This document shows, one piece after another, positions 1 to 5,532 of a stretch of DNA of 6,165 nt. The translations under genes and the position numbers were made by a program. The stretch is taken from the NCBI GenBank assembly GCA_003551745.1, contig PUNI01000168.1:1-6165 (forward strand), in the 5' to 3' direction. Within the stretch, counting starts at the first letter, position 1. Every line of letters begins with the position of its first letter. Origin of the DNA: Paracoccaceae bacterium (GTDB lineage Bacteria; Pseudomonadota; Alphaproteobacteria; Rhodobacterales; Rhodobacteraceae). A model generated the notes under the pieces. It ran no database searches, was not told where the DNA came from, and was given only the letters and a program-made list of their open reading frames with translations.

Positions 1-1536
1 CGGGGCAGCGGCGAGACGCTGCCCCAGGAAGCGCTGGAGAGCGAGGCAGCCTGGCGTGCCGCGCTCGCCCGGGTCGACATCGCCCGGGACATCGATCTGG
101 TCCATCCTTGGCACCCGGCAGTGGTGCTGGAGCTCGGCGACGGGCGCGCCCGGCTCGGCATCGAGGGCGTTCCGGCCGAGGAGAACGGGCCGCACGAGGT
201 CGCCGCTTCGGACCTCGACTGGGCGCGCAACGGCCTGTCGAACCTGGCGGTCGGCGATGTGGTGCACGTGCGCGAGGTCACCGCCGAGGACGGCAGCTTC
301 CAGCGCTGGTCGCTGCGGCAGGTGCCCGAGGTGCAGGGCGGCTTCATGGCCATGGACGTGCAGACCGGCCGGGTCATCGCGATGCAAGGCGGGTTCTCCT
401 ATCAGGATTCGGTCTTCAACAGGGCCACCCAGGCGCAGCGCCAGCCGGGCTCGGCCTTCAAGCCCTTCGTCTTCGCGGCGGCCCTCGATTCGGGCTTCAC
501 CCCCGCCACCATCGTCGTCGACGCTCCCATTGAGGTGGATACCGGCCAGGGCCAGATCTGGCGGCCCACGAACTATTCGAACCGCTTCTATGGCCCGACC
601 CCGGTGCGCACCGGCATCGAGATGTCGCGCAACCTGATGACGGTGCGGATGGCGCAGGAGGTCGGGATGCATGTGGTCGCCGGCTATGCCGAGCGCTTTG
701 GTGTCTACGACCGGATGCAGACCTATCTGGCAAACGCGCTCGGCAGCCAGGAGACCACGCTGTTCCGCATGGTCGCCGCCTATGCCATGTTCGCCAACGG
801 CGGCGAGCGGGTCGAGCCCACGCTGGTGGACCGGGTGCAGGACCGCTGGGGCCGCACCATCTACAGCCACGACAAGCGCAGTTGCCTCGACTGTGAAGAG
901 GAGGCCCTGCCGGCGGCGCAGGGTCCGCGCATCACCTCGTCGCGCCAGCGCATCATGAACGCGATTACCGCCTATCAGCTCACCTCGATGCTGGAAGGCG
1001 TGGTAGAGCGCGGCACCGCCAGCCGCATCAACCTGCCGGTACCGATCGCCGGAAAGACCGGCACCACCAACGAAACCCGCGACGTCTGGTTCGTGGGCTT
1101 TTCCTCGAACATCGTGGCAGGCTGCTACATGGGCTTCGACCGGCCACGGCCGCTGGGGCGCAACGCGACCGGATCGAGCATGTGCGCGCCGGTCTTCGAG
1201 GAGTTCATGCGCGAGGCGGTGGCGAAATACGGCGGCAGCCGCTTCGTGGTGCCGCCCGGCGGGCGCTTCTACAAGATCGACCGCTTCTCGGGCCAGCGCC
1301 TGCCCGACGAGGCCACGGGCAGCAATGTGGTGGCCGAGTATTTCCGCGCCGGCGAAGAACCGCTGTTCGGCTACACCGTGGACGGCGGCTTCGCGATGGG
1401 CGCCAACCTGCCGCTCTTCACGCGCGAGGACGACGGCCGGGCCGAAGCCGCCGGCGGCACTGGCGGAACCGGCGGCACCGGGGGCTCGGGCGGCCGGGCC
1501 GATTTCGGCACGCTCAGCTCCGGCGGGCTCTACTGA
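1..1536 (+). CDS. mrcA: Penicillin-binding protein 1A, C-terminal part (5' end outside window)
   Basis: Bifunctional class A PBP that polymerises glycan strands and cross-links peptidoglycan stems in the periplasm, anchored in the inner membrane. The reading frame is open from base 1, so the N-terminal membrane anchor and glycosyltransferase domain lie upstream; 511 residues are visible. Counting from base 1, residues about 40-112 look like the OB-like insert of PBP1A (LGIEGV, then WARNGL and GDVVHV). The transpeptidase follows from about 113 to 420 with all three penicillin-binding motifs: SAFK (catalytic Ser codon 451-453), SRN (625-633) and KTGTT (1054-1068). A CLDC pair sits at 883-894, in a place where I recall alphaproteobacterial PBP1A proteins having a similar Cys pair. 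The last ~30 residues are Gly/Thr-rich. It ends with TGA at 1534-1536, 90 bases before prfB on the same strand. Family assignment is firm; the alternative, another class A PBP (PBP1B/1C), fits less well because of the OB-like insert. Confidence 0.95.
   Translation, partial: RGSGETLPQEALESEAAWRAALARVDIARDIDLVHPWHPAVVLELGDGRARLGIEGVPAEENGPHEVAASDLDWARNGLSNLAVGDVVHVREVTAEDGSFQRWSLRQVPEVQGGFMAMDVQTGRVIAMQGGFSYQDSVFNRATQAQRQPGSAFKPFVFAAALDSGFTPATIVVDAPIEVDTGQGQIWRPTNYSNRFYGPTPVRTGIEMSRNLMTVRMAQEVGMHVVAGYAERFGVYDRMQTYLANALGSQETTLFRMVAAYAMFANGGERVEPTLVDRVQDRWGRTIYSHDKRSCLDCEEEALPAAQGPRITSSRQRIMNAITAYQLTSMLEGVVERGTASRINLPVPIAGKTGTTNETRDVWFVGFSSNIVAGCYMGFDRPRPLGRNATGSSMCAPVFEEFMREAVAKYGGSRFVVPPGGRFYKIDRFSGQRLPDEATGSNVVAEYFRAGEEPLFGYTVDGGFAMGANLPLFTREDDGRAEAAGGTGGTGGTGGSGGRADFGTLSSGGLY
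1453..1494 (+). repeat. In-frame Gly-Gly-Thr repeat in the PBP1A tail
   Basis: Fourteen codons encode GGTGGTGGTGGSGG just before the C-terminus of PBP1A. The underlying 9-base units differ at synonymous positions (ggc/gga/ggg; act/acc), so this is a diverged or selected amino-acid repeat and not a fresh DNA slippage tract. It follows the folded transpeptidase domain and is probably a flexible periplasmic tail. Confidence 0.8.
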
Positions 1537-1557
1537 CCTGACGCGGCGCCGCGCTTG

Positions 1558-1577
1558 GCGGGGGTTGCAGCCCCCGC
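1558..1577 (+). terminator. GC-rich stem-loop between mrcA and prfB
   Basis: A perfect 7-bp stem, GCGGGGG (1558-1564) with CCCCCGC (1571-1577), closes a 6-base loop; a flanking G-T (1557/1578) could add a wobble pair. Just upstream is a 12-base palindrome, CGCGGCGCCGCG (1542-1553). No T-run follows, so it is not a classical intrinsic terminator. It may attenuate read-through from mrcA or stabilise an mRNA end. Confidence 0.4.
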
Positions 1578-1594
1578 TCGGGGCGCCTTATCTG
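1565..1594 (+). promoter_or_regulatory. Possible sigma-70-type promoter for prfB
   Basis: TTGCAG (1565-1570) followed after 18 bases by TATCTG (1589-1594), or after 17 bases by TTATCT (1588-1593), gives a weak -35/-10 pair. Transcription would begin near 1601, leaving a leader of about 26 bases before the prfB ATG. The -35 lies in the loop of the adjacent hairpin. The -10 matches poorly, so this is tentative; prfB may instead be read from upstream of mrcA. Confidence 0.3.
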
Positions 1595-1626
1595 CGGACT
1601 GTCGCCGCTCTGACAGGGTTTCTTCG

Positions 1627-2754
1627 ATGCGCGCCGAGACGCAGAACACCGTGGAGTCCATCCGCAACTCGCTGCGCCTGCTGGCACAGCGGATGGATCG
1701 CCCCACCGCCCCGCACCGGCTCGAAGAGCTGGACGCCATGATCGAGGACCCAAGCCTGTGGTCGGACCAGGCCCGGGCGCAGAAGCTCATGCGCGACCGG
1801 CAGAGGCTGGTCGACCAGCTCGCCACCCATGACGGCATCGAACAGGAGCTTGCCGACAGCGTCGAGCTGATAGAGCTGGGCGAGGCCGAGGGCGACGCCG
1901 AGATCGTGGCCGAGGCCGAGGCGAGCCTGAAAACGCTGGCCGAGCGCGCCGCCGCCAAGGAGGTGGAGGCGCTGCTCGACGGCGAGGCCGACGGCAACGA
2001 CACCTTCCTCGAGATCAACGCCGGCGCGGGCGGCACCGAAAGCTGCGACTGGGCGGCCATGCTGGCGCGCATGTATGTCCGCTGGGCCGAGAAGAAGGGC
2101 TACGATGTGGAGCTTCTCAGCGAAAGCCCGGGCGAGGAGGCCGGCATCCGCTCGGCCGCCTACCGCATCTCCGGGCCGAATGCCTATGGCTGGCTGAAGT
2201 CGGAATCGGGCGTGCACCGGCTGGTGCGGATCTCGCCCTATGACAGCGCGGCGCGGCGGCACACCTCCTTCTCGTCGGTCTGGGTCTATCCGGTGGTGGA
2301 CGACAACATCGAGATCGAGGTGAACCCCTCGGAGATCCGCATCGACACCTACCGCTCCTCGGGTGCAGGCGGCCAGCATGTGAACACCACCGACTCGGCG
2401 GTGCGGATCACCCATATCCCCACGAACATCGTGGTCACCTCCTCGGAGAAGTCGCAGCACCAGAACCGCGCCATCGCCATGGCCGCGCTGAAGTCGCGGC
2501 TTTACGAGCTGGAACTGCGCAAGCGCACCGAGGCGATCGAGGCCCAGCACGAGGCCAAGGGCGACGCCGGCTGGGGCAACCAGATCCGGTCCTATGTGCT
2601 GCAGCCGTATCAGATGGTGAAGGACCTGCGCACCGGCACCGAGACCTCCGATACCCAGGGGGTGCTCGACGGCGATCTCGACCGGTTCATGGCCGCCACG
2701 CTGGCGCTCGACGTGGCCGGCAAGAGCCGCGCCGAAGCCCGCGCCGAGGGCTGA
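1627..2754 (+). CDS. prfB: Peptide chain release factor 2
   Basis: Cytoplasmic class I release factor that reads UGA and UAA in the ribosomal A site and triggers peptidyl-tRNA hydrolysis. It is 375 residues long, close to the 365 of E. coli RF2. ATG at 1627 was chosen because [13 protein letters not shown] matches the usual alphaproteobacterial RF2 N-terminus and an AGGG (1615-1618) sits 8 bases upstream. The N-terminal helical domain (about 1-110) is followed by the codon-recognition region with SPY at residues 203-205 (2233-2241) in place of the E. coli SPF. The catalytic GGQ is at residues 248-250 (2368-2376) within SGAGGQHVN. The conserved [10 protein letters not shown] and VLDGDLD segments follow. 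The frame is uninterrupted: where E. coli has the CUU-UGA programmed +1 frameshift, this gene has ATG GAT (1693-1698). It converges on the minus-strand VWA gene. RF1 is unlikely, because RF1 carries a PxT tripeptide. Confidence 0.97.
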   Translation: MRAETQNTVESIRNSLRLLAQRMDRPTAPHRLEELDAMIEDPSLWSDQARAQKLMRDRQRLVDQLATHDGIEQELADSVELIELGEAEGDAEIVAEAEASLKTLAERAAAKEVEALLDGEADGNDTFLEINAGAGGTESCDWAAMLARMYVRWAEKKGYDVELLSESPGEEAGIRSAAYRISGPNAYGWLKSESGVHRLVRISPYDSAARRHTSFSSVWVYPVVDDNIEIEVNPSEIRIDTYRSSGAGGQHVNTTDSAVRITHIPTNIVVTSSEKSQHQNRAIAMAALKSRLYELELRKRTEAIEAQHEAKGDAGWGNQIRSYVLQPYQMVKDLRTGTETSDTQGVLDGDLDRFMAATLALDVAGKSRAEARAEG

Positions 2755-2783
2755 CGAGCCGCGCGCCGCCGGGGCTCATCAGC
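2750..2783. terminator. Stem-loop over the prfB stop codon, in the convergent gap
   Basis: GCTGACGAGCC (2750-2760) pairs with GGCTCATCAGC (2773-2783) across a 12-base GC-rich loop, giving 11 positions with a single mismatch (2755 opposite 2778). In the plus-strand RNA that position is C/A; in the minus-strand RNA it becomes a G-U wobble, so the stem is continuous for transcripts of the VWA gene. No T-run follows in either direction. It probably marks a shared transcript end for the convergent genes, possibly Rho-assisted. Confidence 0.45.
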
Positions 2784-2796
2784 GCGGCGCGGCGAG

Positions 2797-2823
2797 GGGG
2801 TGGTGCTCCCGCCGACCCACCCC
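2797..2823. terminator. Second stem-loop in the convergent gap
   Basis: GGGGTGG (2797-2803) pairs perfectly with CCACCCC (2817-2823) around a 13-base loop, 44 bases from the VWA stop codon and 43 from the prfB stop codon. There is no T-run on either side. With the neighbouring stem-loop it makes up most of the recognisable structure in the 112-base gap between the two genes. Confidence 0.35.
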
Positions 2824-2866
2824 GGACCGCCCGCTCGGCGCTTTCGCGTTCCGGTCGACGCAAGGA

Positions 2867-4159
2867 TCAGCGGGCGAGGCTGATGACGCGGCCGAAACCG
2901 GGGGTGCGCGGGGGCGCGTCGGGCACCGCCCAGATCACCGGTATCCGGCCCGGCGGCGGGCCCGCGGGGCCGTCGAGATCGGTCAGCACCACGATGGCGG
3001 CGGGCTGCAGCGCCGCAGCGGCAGCGATGGCTGGAGCGAAATCGGTGCCGCCGCCGCGCTTGAAGGGCAGGCTGCGGATCTCCTCCTCCCAGGCCGCGCC
3101 GCGCATCTGGCGCACCCCCTGCACCTCGGTGTCGAAGGCGATCACATGCACCTCGGCCCCGGTGCGCCGGCCGATGCCGGCCAGCTGACCCGCAAACAGC
3201 GCGAGCCGCGCGTCGTCGATCGAGGTGGAGCAGTCCACCGCAACCGCCAGCCGCGCCACTGGCTGCACCGGCGCCAGCCCCGGCTCGAACCCGGGCACCG
3301 GACGGCCGCGGGCACGGGCATCGGACTCGCCGGCGATCCAGCGCCGGGTCGGGCGCTGGAAACTGGGGGCCGGGCGGCGCAGCACGGCCCGGGTGATCAG
3401 CCCGCGCAGCACCACCTCCCAGGGCAGATCGCTGCGCGGGATGTCGGCGAGGACCATATCGAGCGCGCCGATCCCGCGCCCGGCGGCCCGCCCCGCGGCC
3501 AGCGCACGGGCGATCCGGCCCTGCCATTCGGCGGCGGTCTCGCCCTCCGCCTCGGGCGCCGGCGCCGGCGCCTCCCTGCCCTGCCCGCCCGGGCGCAGAT
3601 CGGTGCGGAAACCCTGTTCGTGGGCATGGGCCTGCGCCTTCTGGGCGGCGCTGCGGCCCTTCGCGCCCTCCTTCCCCCCGCCCTGCCCGCCCCGGCCGGT
3701 CGCCAGCGCCAGCGTCAGCGATTCCGCGTCCCACCGCGCCAGCGGGGCCGGTTCGCGCTCTCCCAGTGCCTCGGCAAGAAGCGGGGCCAGCAGGACCGCC
3801 GGCCGTGGGAGGGCGTGGCCGGCCCGGGTCAGGGTCTCGTTGAGGATCGCATCGGAGGCGATGTTGAACAGCCGGGGCTCGAACCCCTGCCCCAGCCGCA
3901 GCGCCATTGCCTTCGAGCGTGCGGCATGGCGGAAGGCGACATGGAGGATCTGATGGGCGGCAAGCCCCGCCTGTTCGTGAAGCCCCAGGTCCTCGAAGTC
4001 GGGACCGTAGAAGATGGTGGCCCCGTCGGTCCAGGCGGCGGGCACGCCCTCGGCATCGCGATGCGCGCACCAGAGCGCCAGCGCCCCCAGCGCGGGATCA
4101 TCCTCGGAGAGCCGCCGCAGCGCCGCCGAGGCCCGCGCCGAGTGCCGCCCGCGGCTCAC
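2867..4159 (-). CDS. DUF2201/VWA-like protein, partner of the MoxR-type ATPase
   Basis: A 430-residue protein of the predicted metal-dependent peptidase type (COG3864-like), probably cytoplasmic; no signal peptide or membrane segment is visible. The N-terminal metallopeptidase-like domain (about 10-135) contains HQILHVAFRH at 69-78, where the family normally has HExxH, then FNIASDAILNETL around 98-110. A Gly/Ala/Pro/Lys-rich linker spans about 155-206. The C-terminal VWA-like domain (about 303-430) keeps a full set of MIDAS residues: DCSTS (Asp309, Ser311, Ser313; bases 3221-3235), Thr372 in GGGTDF and Asp394 in LTDLD. The start is GTG, overlapping the stop of the ATPase gene in GTGA (4156-4159), so translation is likely coupled. 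By analogy with MoxR/VWA pairs it would dock a client to the ATPase. The client is unknown, and peptidase activity is doubtful given the Glu-to-Gln change. Confidence 0.88.
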   Translation of the reverse strand: MSRGRHSARASAALRRLSEDDPALGALALWCAHRDAEGVPAAWTDGATIFYGPDFEDLGLHEQAGLAAHQILHVAFRHAARSKAMALRLGQGFEPRLFNIASDAILNETLTRAGHALPRPAVLLAPLLAEALGEREPAPLARWDAESLTLALATGRGGQGGGKEGAKGRSAAQKAQAHAHEQGFRTDLRPGGQGREAPAPAPEAEGETAAEWQGRIARALAAGRAAGRGIGALDMVLADIPRSDLPWEVVLRGLITRAVLRRPAPSFQRPTRRWIAGESDARARGRPVPGFEPGLAPVQPVARLAVAVDCSTSIDDARLALFAGQLAGIGRRTGAEVHVIAFDTEVQGVRQMRGAAWEEEIRSLPFKRGGGTDFAPAIAAAAALQPAAIVVLTDLDGPAGPPPGRIPVIWAVPDAPPRTPGFGRVISLAR

Positions 4160-5274
4160 GCCAGTCCCAGTTTCTCGCGCTCCTCGGCATAGGCGCGATA
4201 GGCCGGGGCGGCGAGGAAGGCCTCGCCCAGCCCGCGGTCCAGCCCCTTGCGCAGCAGAAGCTCGAAGCCGTGGGTCGTCAGCTCCGCCAGCGGCAGCCGC
4301 CCGAAGCCCGCCTCGCTGCGCCGAGCGGGCAGCTCGCGCAGCCCGGCCATGGCCTCGGAGACATCGGCCACATTGCCCGGCGCCAGCGCGCCCACCAGCC
4401 CGTAGACGAGGGCGTGCAGCCCGTGCATCGAGGCCGGATACATCTCCCAGCGCGCCTTCTGAGCCACCGCCAGCATCTCGTCGACGCGCACGGTGGCGGC
4501 GATGTCATCGACGATCACGGCGAATTCCGAGGCGATCGCCTCGCCCAGGGTGCCGGCCACCATCATGTTGCGCAGCCGCCGGTCTGGCACCGACTGCAGC
4601 ACCTGGCTGGCCCGTTCCCAGCTGCGCGGGGTGGCTGCGATCATCTCGCCGCGGTCGAGCGCCTGAGCGGTGGTTTCCAGAAGATCGGGTCGAATGCGCA
4701 CGAAGGCCACCACCGCCGGATGCAGCCCCCGCGGCACCGCGAAGTTCTCCAGCCAGTCGGTGGCGCTGGCCTCGACATGCAGATGCACCAGACGGTCGGA
4801 CAGCGCCGAACCCATCTCGTAGGCGATGGCGCCGTCCTCCACGGTATTGCCCGCGGCCACCAGGAACACGCTGTCGGGCAGCCGGTGTGGCCCCACCCGG
4901 CGCTCCTGCAGGAGCCCGTAGACCGAGGGCTGCAGATGCGGGGCGGCGGCGGTGAGTTCGTCGAGAAACAGCACGGCGGGCTGGGCGGGGTCGTCGGGCA
5001 GATCCTCGGGGCGGTACCAGAGCGTCTTGCGGGCGTCGTGGTCGTAGTAGGGCAGCCCGCGCAGATCCTGCGGCTCGATGGTGGTCAGCCGCAGATCGAA
5101 CAGCCTGGCGCCGATCTCGCCGGCCAGCTGCTGCACCACCTGGGTCTTGCCGACGCCGGGACCGCCGTGAAGCATCCAGGAGGCGGTCATGCGCCCGTCC
5201 CGCTGCGCCTCCCAGCCCGCCCGCAAGGCGGCATGGGCCTCGCCCGCCGCCACCCGCATCGCGTTCACGCCCAT
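4156..5274 (-). CDS. MoxR-like AAA+ ATPase
   Basis: A 372-residue AAA+ ATPase of the MoxR/dynein-related type, which typically forms hexameric rings that remodel client proteins using ATP. Walker A is GGPGVGKT at residues 37-44 (5143-5166), Walker B is VLFLDE at 101-106, sensor 1 is Asn143 in VAAGN, and a probable arginine finger is Arg161 in SALSDRL. The C-terminal ~150 residues are helical-looking with no recognised domain. ATG at 5274 was chosen because GGGAGG (5281-5286) lies 6 bases upstream; an in-frame GTG at 5292 would add six residues but would place that site inside the coding region. The gene overlaps the downstream VWA gene by 4 bases, and the two form a likely operon. ATPase-plus-VWA pairs act in cofactor insertion or complex maturation in known MoxR systems; which process this one serves cannot be read from the window. 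Confidence 0.92.
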   Translation of the reverse strand: MGVNAMRVAAGEAHAALRAGWEAQRDGRMTASWMLHGGPGVGKTQVVQQLAGEIGARLFDLRLTTIEPQDLRGLPYYDHDARKTLWYRPEDLPDDPAQPAVLFLDELTAAAPHLQPSVYGLLQERRVGPHRLPDSVFLVAAGNTVEDGAIAYEMGSALSDRLVHLHVEASATDWLENFAVPRGLHPAVVAFVRIRPDLLETTAQALDRGEMIAATPRSWERASQVLQSVPDRRLRNMMVAGTLGEAIASEFAVIVDDIAATVRVDEMLAVAQKARWEMYPASMHGLHALVYGLVGALAPGNVADVSEAMAGLRELPARRSEAGFGRLPLAELTTHGFELLLRKGLDRGLGEAFLAAPAYRAYAEEREKLGLA

Positions 5275-5280
5275 CGCACG

Positions 5281-5286
5281 CCTCCC
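5281..5286 (-). promoter_or_regulatory. Ribosome binding site of the AAA+ gene
   Basis: On the minus strand GGGAGG precedes ATG (5274-5272) with a 6-base spacer. This is the best Shine-Dalgarno match in the window and decides the start at 5274 over the upstream GTG at 5292. Confidence 0.75.
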
Positions 5287-5303
5287 GCACACCGTCTGGA
5301 GCC

Positions 5304-5332
5304 GACTTGGCGCGCATGGGCGGGGTTGTCGA
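5304..5332 (-). promoter_or_regulatory. Possible promoter of the AAA+/VWA operon
   Basis: On the minus strand TCGACA (5332-5327) matches the TTGACA -35 consensus at 5 of 6 positions and is followed after 17 bases by CAAGTC (5309-5304), a poor -10. Transcription would start near 5297, giving a leader of just over 20 bases that includes the GGGAGG site. The -35 overlaps a small inverted repeat, CGGGG (5321-5325) with CCCCG (5334-5338). Tentative because of the -10. Confidence 0.3.
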
Positions 5333-5399
5333 GCCCCGAGCCTGCGGGCTGTCGTCGCAATCGTGATGCGCGGGCCGGCGCCGCCGGAAAGCGCCAGAC

Positions 5400-5428
5400 T
5401 TCCCTTGCCGCCCCGCTGCGGCTAGAGT
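5400..5428 (+). promoter_or_regulatory. Weak candidate promoter for the lipoprotein gene
   Basis: TAGAGT (5423-5428) is a reasonable -10-like hexamer. The hexamer 17 bases upstream is TTCCCT (5400-5405), and the better TTGCCG (5405-5410) is only 12 bases away, so no proper -35 is present. If used, transcription would start near 5435, just before the large stem-loop. Confidence 0.2.
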
Positions 5429-5438
5429 GCAGACCAGT

Positions 5439-5485
5439 CGGCGGCGCTCCAGCATTCAACGCTGAGTTGTGCAGGAGCGCTGGCG
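5439..5485 (+). other. Extended stem-loop in the lipoprotein gene leader
   Basis: A long hairpin about 50 bases upstream of the lipoprotein start. From the top: loop GCTGA (5461-5465); CAAC/GTTG (5457-5460 with 5466-5469); a two-base TT bulge (5455-5456); GCA/TGC (5452-5454 with 5470-5472); an A-A mismatch (5451/5473); GCGCTCC/GGAGCGC (5444-5450 with 5474-5480); a G-U and C-G pair; a G-G mismatch; then GC closing pairs 5439-5440 with 5484-5485. That gives 17 Watson-Crick pairs plus one wobble. It is non-coding in my annotation and lacks a T-run. It may be a leader element, a regulator binding site or part of a small RNA. Confidence 0.55.
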
Positions 5486-5496
5486 GACCGGGACAA

Positions 5497-5516
5497 GCGC
5501 GGCGAACGAACCGCGC
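5497..5516 (+). other. Small stem-loop just upstream of the lipoprotein RBS
   Basis: GCGCGG (5497-5502) pairs perfectly with CCGCGC (5511-5516) around an 8-base loop, CGAACGAA. It ends 16 bases before the ATG at 5533 and immediately precedes the G-rich stretch (5523-5527) that would serve as ribosome binding site, so it could influence translation initiation. Confidence 0.4.
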
Positions 5517-5532
5517 CACCACGGGGGCGAGC

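Noticed and set aside
1555..1626. Upstream in-frame TTG (1555) as prfB start
   Set aside because: It would add 24 residues translated from the hairpin region; ATG at 1627 matches the known RF2 N-terminus and has an AGGG upstream.
1588..2550. Minus-strand open frame antisense to prfB (320 codons)
   Set aside because: It is a complementary-frame shadow of a high-GC gene; prfB is unambiguous and the antisense product resembles no family.
3590..3720. Possible frameshift or fusion at the low-complexity linker of the VWA protein
   Set aside because: The frame is continuous, and both flanking domains occur in the same order in the known family; a Gly/Ala/Lys linker is normal there.
2610..4070. Long minus-strand open frame (486 codons) overlapping the VWA gene and the prfB 3' end
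   Set aside because: The translation is Arg/Gly/Pro-rich with no motif, and it is a different frame of the same strand as the VWA gene, whose motifs and operon overlap are convincing.
3146..4192. Plus-strand open frame antisense to the VWA gene (348 codons)
   Set aside because: Its composition is a mirror of the VWA gene in a GC-rich genome, with no recognisable domain and no ribosome binding site.
5275..5292. Upstream GTG (5292) as start of the AAA+ gene
   Set aside because: It lies upstream of the strong GGGAGG site that is correctly spaced for ATG 5274, and the added residues have no family support.
5315..5424. Two short plus-strand open frames (ATG 5315, 16 codons; ATG 5365, 19 codons) as leader peptides
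   Set aside because: Neither has a ribosome binding site or a recognisable attenuation pattern, and both lie upstream of the likely transcription start for the lipoprotein gene.
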